Positions 46,164 through 56,220 of a stretch of 64,000 bases of DNA are shown here, piece by piece. Positions within the stretch are counted from its first letter, which is position 1; every line of letters starts with the position of its first letter. The stretch is taken from assembly GCF_006443095.1 (NCBI RefSeq), contig NZ_VFWZ01000002.1, positions 1,116,001 through 1,180,000 on the forward strand, given 5' to 3'. A program made the translations under genes and the position numbers. A model generated the notes under the pieces. That model was not told the origin of the DNA and made no database searches. It was given only the letters and a program-made list of their open reading frames with translations. This DNA is from Aquimarina algicola (lineage in GTDB: Bacteria > Bacteroidota > Bacteroidia > Flavobacteriales > Flavobacteriaceae).

Positions 46164-47837
46164 ATGAAAGTAAATTTATTTAATGTTACTATATTTTTAG
46201 GATGTTTCATTTTATTCTTGTTGAGCTTATGGAACATCTTAAAAAATTCGAAAAAAAATAGAATACTACATTATTTCTATGCGTTTTTGATGACCTCTGC
46301 TTTGGTCATTATAATGGTATTGATGTTTGATTTCAAGATTGTAAAATTATATCCTTGGATTGTCATTTTCTTTCTCCCTTTTCAATATTTAACACCAATA
46401 TATTTTACAGCATTTATCTGTTATTATTTAAAGAAAGAACATATTTATCACAAAAACAGAGTGTATTTGTTTATTCCTTTCATTACATTTTTTGCTTTGT
46501 ATACTTTATTAAAAGTCAATGTTGTATTAGAATATCCTTGGATTACCAGAAAAGTAGTTACCATTATTCATACTGAAATCGATGAAAACTCAGCCTTAGT
46601 TTTTAGTATTATTATAAGCATCTGGAACTATCTTATCATTAGACGTTATGAAAATGCGATGGGGTCATATTCATTTCTTCAAGTAAAAGAAAGTACAAAA
46701 TGGATCAAAGGTTTAGTTTTTACTTTTATCGTTTTCAATGTCCTTTGGTTACTGACTGTTATACTGTTTTTTATACGACCTGATATTAGTGGCCATTTTC
46801 CCTACTATCCTTATTGGATTCTATATATTATCTTTTATTTCACCTTTTTATATCATGGTAATAAACACATTCATAAAATTAATGAAGAGCAAAGTCTAGA
46901 AAATCAACAGGTTCAAAATGCTATAGAAAAATTCAGAATAGCAGGTCTTCATCAAATATTTGCAGAAGAAGAGCTAAAGTACATTTATCAGAACCCTACA
47001 GAGGTAACCGGTATACTTAGCTATTTTGCTACTTCTTTATTTGATAAAAACAACATGGATGATGTTTTATGGGATATTTGTGAAAACTGTATCGGTCAAC
47101 TACAATTAGAAGATTGTGTTATTTATTACATCAATGCAAACCAAATGCTGATTCAAAAAGCAGCTTTTGGGAACAAAAATGATGGTGAGCGCAAAATTCT
47201 AAGCCCAATACAAATTCCTATTGGCAAAGGCATAGTAGGCAATGTAGCATTAACAGGTAAGTATGAGTGTATAAATGATGTTTCCAAAGATGGTCGATAC
47301 ATTATGGATGATCAAACCAGAAGATCAGAATTAGCAGTTCCTATATATCTAAACCAAAAAATATTTGGTGTTTTAGATTCTGAACATTCTCAAAAAGATT
47401 TTTTCAAAGAAAAAGATATTCAGTTATTTCAGCTTATTGCAAAACTGCTTGAGAAAAAACTTACACAGCTTAATACAAAAAACACTTCTCATATTACTAA
47501 TGATAATGTTTATTTTAAAGAGTTAACTTTTTTGATGAAAGAAGCAAAAATATACCGAGACTCTAATCTAAGTTTGGAACGCATTTCAAAAAAACTTAAT
47601 ATTAGTAGTAATTATCTTTCTCAATTAGTAAATAAATTAAGTGGAGGTAATTTCTCAGATTATGTAAATAGTTTTAGAATAGAAGATGCTAAACATAAAT
47701 TAAAAGATCCTAAATTTACCCAATACACTATTATTTCTATCGGTCTTGAGTCTGGGTTTAATTCTAAATCAACTTTTTATACCGCCTTCAAAAAACATAC
47801 GGGTGTATCACCCAAGCAATATAGGCAAACCCCTTAA
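46164..47837 (+). CDS. 7TM-GAF-AraC/XylS-type membrane-bound regulator
   Basis: A 557-residue protein with seven predicted membrane helices in residues ~5-235, a GAF-like domain at about 290-430 (IPIGKGIVGNVALTGK) and a C-terminal AraC-type helix-turn-helix at about 450-557 (LSLERISKKLNIS, then FNSKSTFYTAFKKHTGVSP). An intrinsic-membrane sensor thus connects directly to DNA binding. The ligand and targets are unknown; the neighbouring collagen-like lipoprotein gene could be regulated. Single gene with no cognate kinase or regulator. Confidence 0.88.
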   Translation: MKVNLFNVTIFLGCFILFLLSLWNILKNSKKNRILHYFYAFLMTSALVIIMVLMFDFKIVKLYPWIVIFFLPFQYLTPIYFTAFICYYLKKEHIYHKNRVYLFIPFITFFALYTLLKVNVVLEYPWITRKVVTIIHTEIDENSALVFSIIISIWNYLIIRRYENAMGSYSFLQVKESTKWIKGLVFTFIVFNVLWLLTVILFFIRPDISGHFPYYPYWILYIIFYFTFLYHGNKHIHKINEEQSLENQQVQNAIEKFRIAGLHQIFAEEELKYIYQNPTEVTGILSYFATSLFDKNNMDDVLWDICENCIGQLQLEDCVIYYINANQMLIQKAAFGNKNDGERKILSPIQIPIGKGIVGNVALTGKYECINDVSKDGRYIMDDQTRRSELAVPIYLNQKIFGVLDSEHSQKDFFKEKDIQLFQLIAKLLEKKLTQLNTKNTSHITNDNVYFKELTFLMKEAKIYRDSNLSLERISKKLNISSNYLSQLVNKLSGGNFSDYVNSFRIEDAKHKLKDPKFTQYTIISIGLESGFNSKSTFYTAFKKHTGVSPKQYRQTP

Positions 47838-47933
47838 AAAAAGTCCAAATACTTTGAAATTCAAACTTTCTGGACATCTGTATTTCTTCACGTATCTATG
47901 TTTGTGTCAATAACTTTTAAAAATATTTTTACA

Positions 47934-48524
47934 ATGAAAGTGATGAAAAATTTAATTAGACATACAGCGATTATAGTATTATCTACAGCTATCTTTTCTT
48001 GCTCCGATGGAGAAGATGGTGCAATTGGGCCACAAGGAGAACAAGGACTACAGGGAGAAACTGGACAACAAGGCGATGTTGGCGCTCAAGGTGATCAAGG
48101 AGATCCGGGAACAGCCAATGTGATTTACTCAGATTGGATTCCTAATGGGTTTAGTACTGGAGGAGGCGCAAATCAAAGGCTTTTTACTTTGGCAACTCCA
48201 CAAGAGATTACTGATTTGGGAGTAGATCTAGACACAAGCGTAGTTATGGTGTATGGTAGAGGAGACAATATATTTTTTTCTTTTGGATCAGAGGTAGTAC
48301 CTTTACCCTTCGAGCGTCGATCCATTGAGCAGTTATACACGTTCGTTGTGTCCAATGGTCGAATACGAGTATTGGGCTTGGTAATAGGTGGTAACAGTAA
48401 TGATTTTGATCTTTTTGATGATTATAGATATGTAATCATTCCCGGTGGTGTTGCAAAATCGTCCATAGATCATAGTACTATGTCTTACAAAGAGATTACT
48501 GCGCTTTATAATATCCCGGAATAA
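47934..48524 (+). CDS. Lipoprotein with collagen-like Gly-X-Y repeat
   Basis: A 196-residue lipoprotein: signal residues 1-20 and lipobox FSC (Cys near 23). Directly after it come about nine Gly-X-Y triplets (Gly-Pro-Gln, Gly-Glu-Gln, Gly-Leu-Gln and so on), rich in Gln and Glu, then a compact C-terminal domain (about 60-196). It likely forms a trimer on the cell surface. I prefer the ATG at 47934, which gives MKVMKNLIRHT; the in-frame codon at 47898 precedes the signal. Function unknown. Confidence 0.82.
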   Translation: MKVMKNLIRHTAIIVLSTAIFSCSDGEDGAIGPQGEQGLQGETGQQGDVGAQGDQGDPGTANVIYSDWIPNGFSTGGGANQRLFTLATPQEITDLGVDLDTSVVMVYGRGDNIFFSFGSEVVPLPFERRSIEQLYTFVVSNGRIRVLGLVIGGNSNDFDLFDDYRYVIIPGGVAKSSIDHSTMSYKEITALYNIPE

Positions 48525-48567
48525 CAGTATTAGTTCACTTCTCAAAAAAATGAAGTGTAAATGCATA

Positions 48568-48602
48568 AACCTTCATATTAATAATTAATATGGAGGTTTT
48601 TT
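48568..48602 (+). terminator. Rho-independent terminator
   Basis: AACCTTCATATTAAT pairs with ATTAATATGGAGGTT (one G-T pair), followed by T-run. Confidence 0.8.
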
Positions 48603-48690
48603 GATTTGGGTATCAAAATTATTGTTTTTCTGGTACAACATAGGGTATAGAATATTATATTTATTTGAAGAAGATACAAAACAATAATAT

Positions 48691-49086
48691 ATGACACTTA
48701 CCATGAGTATTCCTGCATTGCTGTTTCCGGCAATATCATTGACTATGCTTGCTTATAATGCAAGGTATCTTGCTATTGCCGCACTTATTCGTCAATTACA
48801 CAATGAATATCTGGCATCTCGGTCAAAAAATACAGTATTACAGATCAATAATTTGAGAAAACGATTATGGTTGATTAGAAATATGCAAGCCATAGCTATA
48901 GCAAGTTTTCTTACTAGTGTTATTACCATGTTTTTATTATATATAGAACAAGACTCATGGGCTAATCTCATTTTTGGTATTAGTCTTTTTTTATTAATGA
49001 TCTCTCTTTTCCTTTCTTTTATTGAAGTACAGATTTCTACAAAGGCTTTATCAATCAGACTCGACAGAATCGAAGAAAATAAGTAA
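48691..49086 (+). CDS. DUF2721-family membrane protein
   Basis: A 131-residue protein with three helices: about residues 3-30, 70-90 and 95-115. The sequence pattern (SIPALLFPAISLTMLAYNAR at the N terminus, long basic helical loop, QAIAIASFLTSV) suits DUF2721, a small uncharacterised family in proteobacteria and Bacteroidota. Role unknown. A PAS kinase gene begins 46 bp downstream. Confidence 0.85.
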   Translation: MTLTMSIPALLFPAISLTMLAYNARYLAIAALIRQLHNEYLASRSKNTVLQINNLRKRLWLIRNMQAIAIASFLTSVITMFLLYIEQDSWANLIFGISLFLLMISLFLSFIEVQISTKALSIRLDRIEENK

Positions 49087-49132
49087 TAAATTCTTATCTT
49101 GTTACTATTAATAATGATGACCAAATTCTATA

Positions 49133-50584
49133 ATGCTTCAAAATGAGCTTTTTAATAATGTTTTACGAGACTTCGATGCCGGGTATTGGGAGCTATATAA
49201 TGATCCTGAAAGAGAGTTATGGTCTCAAAAATTCTATACAAGTTTAGGATATAAAGATCAGGAATTAGCCCCTTCAATAGATTTCTTTTTTGAAAAGCTA
49301 TTACATCAAGAAGATGTAGAAACATTCAGAGATAATTTTTTAAATTATCGCCGCAACGCTATAAACTTTAAACAGCATGTAAAAATAATGACCAAAGAAG
49401 GTGATTATAAACTCTTTAGATGTGCAACAAATGATGAGCTTCCTGTAAATATAAAATCCGAGATTAATCTGGTTTTTTTCTTCGAAATAAAATTAGAACC
49501 AGAGCAAGATATTGCAAAAGACAATTTTTACTACAAAGAAACAGCCCAGATGACCGCAACCGGGAGCTGGTATGTAGATTTTCTCAAAAAAAAGAGCTTT
49601 TGGGATTTTGAAACCAAACGTATTTTAGAATACCCAGATGACTATATCCCCTCTTTAAAAGATTCTGCCAGTTACTATGCCGAAGATTGCAGACAGCAAG
49701 CAGCCGACCTTTTCTTTAATTGCACTATGGCAGGAACACCATTTAATACAGAAATAAAAATGGTAACTGCTAACAAAAGAGTATTCTGGGTTAGAGCTAT
49801 CGGAAAACCTGTTTATAACGAAAATAAAGATATAATAGGTATCAGAGGAGTTTTTCAAGATATAGATGAGGTTAAAAAGAAAGAACTAAGACTACAAAGA
49901 TCCATTGATATCATAGCGTCGCAAAACTCTAGGTTATTCAATTTTGCACATATTGTATCTCATAATTTAAGGTCTCATACCAGTAATTTATCACTACTAG
50001 TTCAACTTATTGAAGGTATAGAAAGCCCCGAAGAAAAAATTAATTTGATCAAAGAAATTAAGCAAATATCACATAGCCTTAATATCACCATAGAACATCT
50101 TAATGAGATTGTAGCAATACACAGTAATAAAGATCAAAAGAAGAAAACCATAAAGTTTCAAGACTCTCTGCATCTAGTTACTAATAGTATAGGGCAAATG
50201 ATTACTACAAGCAAAACTCAAATTCTTTCAGATTTTGATGAGCTTTTACAAATAGAATATATACCGGCTTACTTAGAAAGCATTTTATTAAATCTAATTA
50301 CTAACGCCATAAAGTATAAACATCAAGAAAGAGATCCGGTAATAACAATAAAAACATATATAGCCAACAATAAAAAATACCTAACATTTTCTGACAACGG
50401 TCGAGGTATAGATATGAAACTATTTAAGGATAAAATTTTTGGAATGTATAAGACATTTCATTATAACGAAGATGCTGTTGGTATCGGACTATTTTTAACT
50501 AAAAACCAGGTTGAATCTCTAAATGGAAAAATCACAGTAGAAAGCGAAGTAGACAAAGGCACGACATTTATTATTGAATTTTAA
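49133..50584 (+). CDS. PAS-domain sensor histidine kinase (cytosolic)
   Basis: A 483-residue protein without membrane helices: two PAS domains (about 10-110 and 140-245), a coiled HisKA dimer with His277 in FAHIVSHNLRSH, and an ATPase domain with N-box NLITNAIKYKH, G1 FSDNGRGID and a G2-like GIGLFL box. It phosphorylates a regulator, most likely the response regulator 32 bp downstream. The signal is unknown. Confidence 0.92.
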   Translation: MLQNELFNNVLRDFDAGYWELYNDPERELWSQKFYTSLGYKDQELAPSIDFFFEKLLHQEDVETFRDNFLNYRRNAINFKQHVKIMTKEGDYKLFRCATNDELPVNIKSEINLVFFFEIKLEPEQDIAKDNFYYKETAQMTATGSWYVDFLKKKSFWDFETKRILEYPDDYIPSLKDSASYYAEDCRQQAADLFFNCTMAGTPFNTEIKMVTANKRVFWVRAIGKPVYNENKDIIGIRGVFQDIDEVKKKELRLQRSIDIIASQNSRLFNFAHIVSHNLRSHTSNLSLLVQLIEGIESPEEKINLIKEIKQISHSLNITIEHLNEIVAIHSNKDQKKKTIKFQDSLHLVTNSIGQMITTSKTQILSDFDELLQIEYIPAYLESILLNLITNAIKYKHQERDPVITIKTYIANNKKYLTFSDNGRGIDMKLFKDKIFGMYKTFHYNEDAVGIGLFLTKNQVESLNGKITVESEVDKGTTFIIEF

Positions 50585-50616
50585 CACAAACAACTAACAC
50601 AACAATAACTAAACAA

Positions 50617-51030
50617 ATGGGTGATAAAATTGGACTAGCATGCATCATAGATGATGATAATATGTATGTCAATCTTGTAAAACGTATTGTAGAGGCAAAA
50701 AACCTTTGCAATAATTTGATGGTATTCGAAAATGGTATGGCGGCTCTAGATTATTTTGAAGCTATATTAAACAATTTAGATAAAAATAAAATTCCTGAAA
50801 TTATATTTTTGGACTTAAACATGCCTGTGATGGATGGATGGGAGTTTCTAGAAAAATTTACTGGTATCAAAAATAAGCTTGGCAAAGTCATTACCGTATA
50901 TATCGTTAGTTCTTCTATAAACCCTGTAGACATAGAAAGAGCAAAAAGTATACAATCTGTAACCGACTACTTAATCAAACCGGTAACAATAGAAAATCTT
51001 GAAGCTATTTTTTTAAATAAAACAGCATGA
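50617..51030 (+). CDS. Single-domain response regulator (CheY-like)
   Basis: A 137-residue receiver domain: acidic pocket in CIIDDDN, phospho-acceptor Asp66 in FLDLNMPVMDGW, Ser/Thr in VSSS and Lys in IKPV. No output domain. It is encoded 32 bp after the PAS histidine kinase and is likely its partner. A strong palindromic terminator follows. Confidence 0.94.
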   Translation: MGDKIGLACIIDDDNMYVNLVKRIVEAKNLCNNLMVFENGMAALDYFEAILNNLDKNKIPEIIFLDLNMPVMDGWEFLEKFTGIKNKLGKVITVYIVSSSINPVDIERAKSIQSVTDYLIKPVTIENLEAIFLNKTA

Positions 51031-51035
51031 TATAA

Positions 51036-51073
51036 AAAACTTGAATTTATAGATATCTATAAATTCAAGTTTT
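51036..51073. terminator. Bidirectional terminator, perfect 38-nt palindrome
   Basis: Perfect symmetric stem centred on agatatct (half-site AAAACTTGAATTTATAGAT), flanked by A-run and T-run. It lies between two convergent genes. Confidence 0.88.
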
Positions 51074-51090
51074 GATTAAAAGTTATGTTT

Positions 51091-52518
51091 TTAAATTTGA
51101 GATACTCTCAAAGTATTTACCATTCCTTTTGCCACAATTGGCATAGCAGCAAGATTGATAAGCATATCACCCTCTTCTACAAAACCACTCTCTTTGGCAA
51201 TCTTATTAATATCTTCTACAGTCTCATCAGTACTCACAAATTTATCATAGAAAAACGCTTTTACACCCCATAATAAATTAAGTTGAGATAATATTCTTTT
51301 ATTACTCGTATAAACCAAAATATGTGCATCAGGTCTCCATGCAGAAATTTGAAAAGCTGTATACCCACTATTCGTCAATGTACAAATGGCTTTTGCTTCT
51401 ATTTCATTTGCCATATGGGCAGCATGATAGCAGATAGATTTTGTAATAAACCGATTGGTTCTAATATGCGGTGGGTTTTGAGGTACTGTTATCAATTCTG
51501 ATCGCTCTACACTCTTAATAATCTTAGTCATGGTTTCGATAACCTGAACAGGGTATTTACCCACCGATGTTTCTCCTGATAACATCACAGCATCAGCACC
51601 ATCCATCACAGAATTTGCAACATCATTAACCTCTGCCCTTGTTGGAGTAAGGCTATCGATCATAGTCTCCATCATTTGTGTGGCAATAATCACAGGAATT
51701 CTAGCTGTTTTAGCTTTCAAAACAAGATTTTTTTGAATTAGAGGAACTTCTTGTGCGGGGATTTCTACTCCCAAATCTCCTCTGGCAACCATCAATCCAT
51801 CACAATATGCTACAATTTTATCGATATTTTTTACACCTTCGGGTTTTTCTATCTTGGCAACGATAGGGATTTTATGATCACTATTTTTCTTAATTAAATC
51901 TTGTAATTCGATAAGATCTTCTGAGTTACGAACAAATGATAACGCTATCCAGTCTACTTCTTGCTTACAGGCAAAAATTGCATCTTTAACATCTTTCTCT
52001 GTCAAAGCAGGTAACGAAATATTTGTATTTGGTAGGTTGACTCCTTTTTTAGACTTCAAAGGACCTCCTTGTATCACTTTAGTTTTTACAGTATCCTTTT
52101 TATTTGAAGAAACTACTTCAAATATTAATTTTCCATCATCAAGAAGTATACGTTCTCCGGCTTTTACATCTTTAGGAAAATTATCATAATTCATATATAC
52201 TTTTTCGCTAGTACCTTCAAATGGTTCTCCTGTTACAAAATTTATACTATCTCCTTTACTCACGATAATATCTCCTTTCATAACACCTACTCTAAGCTTA
52301 GGACCTTGTAAATCAGCCAAAATTGCAGCATTATACCCATATTTATCGCTGAGTGTTCGTATCATTTTGATACGCTCTTTTACATCTGGATAATTAGCAT
52401 GTGAGAAATTGATCCTGAAAACATTTACACCTGCTTCCAGCATTTTTTTTAATACCTCTTTACTACTTGTTGCCGGACCAAGGGTAGCGACTATTTTAGT
52501 TCTTTTACGTTTTGGCAT
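51091..52518 (-). CDS. pyk: Pyruvate kinase
   Basis: A 475-residue glycolytic enzyme making pyruvate and ATP from phosphoenolpyruvate. Motifs: KIVATLGPATSS, VAKIEKPEGVKNIDKI with the active-site Lys, GLMVARGDLGVEIP and LSGETSVGKYP. Length typical. Its start overlaps the stop of the IPExxxVDY gene by one base, an arrangement found in other flavobacteria. Confidence 0.98.
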   Translation of the reverse strand: MPKRKRTKIVATLGPATSSKEVLKKMLEAGVNVFRINFSHANYPDVKERIKMIRTLSDKYGYNAAILADLQGPKLRVGVMKGDIIVSKGDSINFVTGEPFEGTSEKVYMNYDNFPKDVKAGERILLDDGKLIFEVVSSNKKDTVKTKVIQGGPLKSKKGVNLPNTNISLPALTEKDVKDAIFACKQEVDWIALSFVRNSEDLIELQDLIKKNSDHKIPIVAKIEKPEGVKNIDKIVAYCDGLMVARGDLGVEIPAQEVPLIQKNLVLKAKTARIPVIIATQMMETMIDSLTPTRAEVNDVANSVMDGADAVMLSGETSVGKYPVQVIETMTKIIKSVERSELITVPQNPPHIRTNRFITKSICYHAAHMANEIEAKAICTLTNSGYTAFQISAWRPDAHILVYTSNKRILSQLNLLWGVKAFFYDKFVSTDETVEDINKIAKESGFVEEGDMLINLAAMPIVAKGMVNTLRVSQI

Positions 52519-53009
52519 TATTCGAATATTAAGTTGTTCTTTGATTTAAGTTTTGCATAAGCGACTTGATAAGCTGTTAGAATTTGTGGAATTAAAAGCA
52601 TTTTACTAAGTAGAGATTTGCTTGAAAAACTGGATGTTTCTGCTTGTATTTTTAAAAAATAGTCTACTTTTTTTAATTCCGGAATAATATATTTTACAAT
52701 ATACCTATCTTCTTCTGTAGCAAATAAGTCTATAGATGCTTGTTTTGGGTATTCTATTTTAGATTGAAATTTATTGCTTAAAAGATTATAAGTATTATAC
52801 TGAAAGTGGTCATCATACTCATATAATGGAAAACTCGCCAAGACATGATCGTACTTAAAGTGTATATCTTCTTTTTTTCTAAAAAGTCTTAAATCCAAAT
52901 GTTTATTTAATAAAAAAGCTAATCGATATGAGGGTAATGAACAATGGATTGCAATAAGTTCATAATCATCATCGGTAATGGAGTCTAATACTAACCGCTG
53001 AACAGCCAC
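52518..53009 (-). CDS. IPExxxVDY family protein
   Basis: A 163-residue cytosolic protein with the diagnostic motif IPELKKVDYFLKI. The family is restricted to Bacteroidota and has no known function, but its tie to pyk (1-base overlap here) suggests a role in or regulation of glycolysis (inference). It has no membrane or signal segment. Confidence 0.92.
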   Translation of the reverse strand: MAVQRLVLDSITDDDYELIAIHCSLPSYRLAFLLNKHLDLRLFRKKEDIHFKYDHVLASFPLYEYDDHFQYNTYNLLSNKFQSKIEYPKQASIDLFATEEDRYIVKYIIPELKKVDYFLKIQAETSSFSSKSLLSKMLLIPQILTAYQVAYAKLKSKNNLIFE

Positions 53010-53188
53010 ACTTCACTTTTTTAGTTAAAACTAACGCGAAATATACAAATAAATTCACCCAACCAGTTTAATAAAACATAAAGATATTTATCGAAAACGA
53101 TTGAGTTAGTATCTTTTATCTTAATTAAATATAAATTTAGTATTCAATAGCTTTTATTGAACATTTTATATTCAATTTTGACATTTAA

Positions 53189-53929
53189 TCAATTTGTAGT
53201 GCTAATTTTAGACTGAAATGCAAAATATGCTCTTTTGGATGCTTTTTCCTCTGCTTTTTTCTTTGAAGTTGCACGAGCTTTGGCTACTACTTTTTCATCA
53301 ATCCAAAGTTTAACAGCAAAATGTTTCATTTCGTCTTTGCCGGTATCTTCATAAACTTCGTAATTAAATGCTTTTTTCTCTTTTTGGCACCACTCGATCA
53401 AAAGGCTTTTATAACTTATTATCTGACCTTCGAGACTTTCTATATCGACATAAGGGTTGATCACCGCCTCTCTTATAAATCGCTCACAATAAGGAAAACC
53501 ACGATCCAAATATATAGCACCTATAAGGGCTTCAAATAAATTACCATGAATATTGATTCCGAACTGAGTTTTAGGAATATTCGTCCTTACTAATTCTATT
53601 AGTTTTAGGTCTTTGCCAAGTTCATTTAGATGTTTTCTACTTACAACCTTAGCCCTCATTTTGGTAAGATATCCTTCATTTCCTTCAGGAACTTCTTTAA
53701 ATAAATGGGCTGCAATGACACTGCTTAGCATTGCATCTCCCAAAAATTCCAGCCGTTCATAATTAATAGCGTTTCCTTTATTGTCTTTTAAATTAAGGGA
53801 ACGGTGTGTAAAGGCTTTTTCATAAGGACCAATACTTTTTGGCTTAAAACCAAGGATTTTTTGAATTTTAGAAAAAAAATTCCCGTTCTTTTCAGAGCGG
53901 GAATTTAATATGTTGCGAATAACATTCAT
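53189..53929 (-). CDS. rnc: Ribonuclease III
   Basis: A 246-residue double-stranded RNA endonuclease for rRNA and mRNA processing. The signature ERLEFLGDAMLSSVIA is present, and a later Glu (NLFEALIGAIYLD) completes the metal site. A C-terminal dsRNA-binding domain (about 170-240) follows, with KKKAEEKASKRAYF. Start shares the base at 53929 with the end of fabF, so they are coupled. Confidence 0.96.
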   Translation of the reverse strand: MNVIRNILNSRSEKNGNFFSKIQKILGFKPKSIGPYEKAFTHRSLNLKDNKGNAINYERLEFLGDAMLSSVIAAHLFKEVPEGNEGYLTKMRAKVVSRKHLNELGKDLKLIELVRTNIPKTQFGINIHGNLFEALIGAIYLDRGFPYCERFIREAVINPYVDIESLEGQIISYKSLLIEWCQKEKKAFNYEVYEDTGKDEMKHFAVKLWIDEKVVAKARATSKKKAEEKASKRAYFAFQSKISTTN

Positions 53930-55182
53930 TATTCATCTAATTTTTTAAATAACACACAAGCATTATGACCTCCAAAACCAAAGGTATTACTCATTGCGTA
54001 TGTGATCTCACGTTTTTGTGCTTTGTTTAAGGTCAAATTCAAAGAAGAATCTATGTTTTCATCTGCCACAGAATGATTGATTGTTGGCGGAACCATGCTA
54101 TTTTGCATAGCAAGTATAGAAGCAATAGCCTCTATAGCTCCCGCCGCACCAAGTAGGTGGCCAGTCATAGATTTTGTTGAATTAATATTGATGTCAGATG
54201 AATGATCTCCAAAAACTTTAGTTATCGCTTTTAACTCTGCTACGTCTCCTAATGGAGTAGAAGTACCATGTGTATTTATAGCGTCTACTTGTTCTGGGGA
54301 TACGCCTGCATCTCTCAAACAATTAAGCATTACACGTTCTACACCTATACCGTCTGGATGCGGTGCTGTCATATGATATGCATCACTAGACATTCCACCA
54401 CCAACTATTTCGGCATAAATTTTTGCACCACGCGCTTTTGCATGTTCATATTCTTCAAGAATTAAAGCTCCACCTCCTTCTCCAAGTACAAAACCATCTC
54501 TGGTTGCATCAAAGGGTCTAGAAGCTGTTTCTGGGCTGTCATTTCTTGTAGATAAGGCATGCATCGCATTAAACCCTCCCATACCGGCTATTGTAACTGC
54601 TGCTTCACTACCTCCTGTCACGATAATATCACAATGTCCCAAACGTATATAGTTTAAAGCATCGATCATAGCATTTGCAGAAGAAGCGCAAGCAGAAACT
54701 GTAGTATAATTGGGTCCCATAAAACCGTTTCTGATAGAAATGTGTCCTGGTGCAATGTCGGCTATCATTTTTGGAATGAAAAACGGATTAAAACGAGGGG
54801 TACCATTACCACTTGCGTATCCTATTACTTCTTCCTGAAAAGTTTCTAAACCTCCGATTCCTGCTCCCCAGATCACACCTACTCTAAATTTATCTACCTT
54901 CTCAAGGTCGATAGCTGCATCTTTTATAGCTTCTTCAGAAGAAACTATAGCATACTGCGCAAATTTATCGAGTTTACGTGCTTCTTTTCTATCAAAAAAA
55001 TCTGTTGGATTGTAATTCTTGACTTCACAAGCAAATTTAGTCTTAAAGTTTTCGGTGTCAAAATAAGTAATTGGAGCGCTTCCGCTCTTTCCATTAACCA
55101 AACCTTCCCAATATTCATTAATATTGTTTCCGATAGGTGTTAATGCACCCAGACCTGTGACTACAACTCGCTTAAGATTCAT
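53929..55182 (-). CDS. fabF: 3-oxoacyl-ACP synthase II
   Basis: A 417-residue ketosynthase extending acyl-ACP. It begins KRVVVTGLGALTPIG; the catalytic Cys is in SACASSANAM, and the two His are in NTHGTSTPLGD and TGHLLGAAGA. Middle gene of acpP-fabF-rnc, a common bacterial cluster. Confidence 0.98.
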   Translation of the reverse strand: MNLKRVVVTGLGALTPIGNNINEYWEGLVNGKSGSAPITYFDTENFKTKFACEVKNYNPTDFFDRKEARKLDKFAQYAIVSSEEAIKDAAIDLEKVDKFRVGVIWGAGIGGLETFQEEVIGYASGNGTPRFNPFFIPKMIADIAPGHISIRNGFMGPNYTTVSACASSANAMIDALNYIRLGHCDIIVTGGSEAAVTIAGMGGFNAMHALSTRNDSPETASRPFDATRDGFVLGEGGGALILEEYEHAKARGAKIYAEIVGGGMSSDAYHMTAPHPDGIGVERVMLNCLRDAGVSPEQVDAINTHGTSTPLGDVAELKAITKVFGDHSSDININSTKSMTGHLLGAAGAIEAIASILAMQNSMVPPTINHSVADENIDSSLNLTLNKAQKREITYAMSNTFGFGGHNACVLFKKLDE

Positions 55183-55200
55183 TATGTTGTTGTGAAGTTA

Positions 55201-55434
55201 TTACTTTGCGTCTTCAATATAAGATATTGCTTGACCAACTGTTGCGATATTTTCAGCCTGGTCATCTGGAATTTGAATATCGAATTCTTTTTCGAACTCC
55301 ATAATCAATTCTACGGTATCTAACGAATCAGCACCTAGATCATTTGTGAAACTAGCTTCGCTTACTACTTCGTTTTCGTCTACTCCTAATTTGTCAACGA
55401 TTATCGCTTTTACTCTTGATGCAATGTCTGACAT
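55201..55434 (-). CDS. acpP: Acyl carrier protein
   Basis: A 77-residue acidic four-helix protein; the phosphopantetheine-accepting serine is in [13 protein letters not shown]. First gene of the acpP-fabF-rnc operon, 18 bp before fabF. A -7-like TATTTTTG (reverse strand, 55473-55466) lies 32 bp upstream. Confidence 0.98.
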   Translation of the reverse strand: MSDIASRVKAIIVDKLGVDENEVVSEASFTNDLGADSLDTVELIMEFEKEFDIQIPDDQAENIATVGQAISYIEDAK

Positions 55435-55465
55435 AATGTTTAATTTTAATTTTTTAATTAGGTGG

Positions 55466-55473
55466 CAAAAATA
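55466..55473 (-). promoter_or_regulatory. -7 box of the acpP operon
   Basis: Reverse-strand TATTTTTG (then CC), fits TAnnTTTG, 32 bp before the acpP start. No well-spaced -33 TTG. Confidence 0.45.
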
Positions 55474-55617
55474 AAAAACTTTATTTTAAAACCCCATAAT
55501 CCCGCAAAAATGTATTTGTATTTTATCAAATATAGCGAAGTCTTGGCGTTTTGAGCGCTAAAAATAAATAATTATTCCTTTTTTTGTGTTTAATTAAGCT
55601 GGTAATTCTATCAAATT

Positions 55618-56205
55618 ATGAAACGTATTATAATTTTTGCTTCAGGTTCAGGAACTAATGCCGAAAATATTATCACTCATTTTCAAAAGCAAAAAACCGC
55701 AGAAGTTACTCATGTATTCTCCAATAATTTGCGTGCCAAAGTTTTAAAAAGAGCTCATAATTTGGGCGTAAGAGCCTTACACTTTGATAGAGAATCATTC
55801 TATGATACCAATGATGTCCTTAATGTTCTCAAAGATGCACAACCTGATCTTATTGTTCTTGCCGGTTTCTTATGGAAATTCCCAGAAAAGATTATAAGTG
55901 TGTTTCCCGAAAAAGTGATCAATATACATCCTGCTTTGTTACCTAAATATGGAGGAAAAGGTATGTATGGGCATCATGTTCATGAAGCAGTTGTGAGAAA
56001 TAAAGAAAAAGAGAGTGGTATTACCATACACTATGTTAATGAAAACTATGATGAAGGCGCTATTATTTTTCAAGAAAAAACTCCAATCACCCAAAATGAC
56101 GCTCCAGAAGATGTCGCCAAAGCAATTCATCAACTAGAATATAAGTACTTCCCTATCGTTATAGAAAAAGTGCTCGGCTTAAGAAAAGTGATTGAAAACA
56201 ATTAA
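55618..56205 (+). CDS. purN: Phosphoribosylglycinamide formyltransferase
   Basis: A 195-residue folate-dependent enzyme of purine synthesis, transferring a formyl group to GAR. N-terminal motif IIIFASGSGTNAENII; the catalytic Asn-His region is NIHPALLPKYGGKG, with the Asp in NYDEGAIIFQ. Divergent from acpP. Confidence 0.97.
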   Translation: MKRIIIFASGSGTNAENIITHFQKQKTAEVTHVFSNNLRAKVLKRAHNLGVRALHFDRESFYDTNDVLNVLKDAQPDLIVLAGFLWKFPEKIISVFPEKVINIHPALLPKYGGKGMYGHHVHEAVVRNKEKESGITIHYVNENYDEGAIIFQEKTPITQNDAPEDVAKAIHQLEYKYFPIVIEKVLGLRKVIENN

Positions 56206-56220
56206 AAACAAATCTTATTA

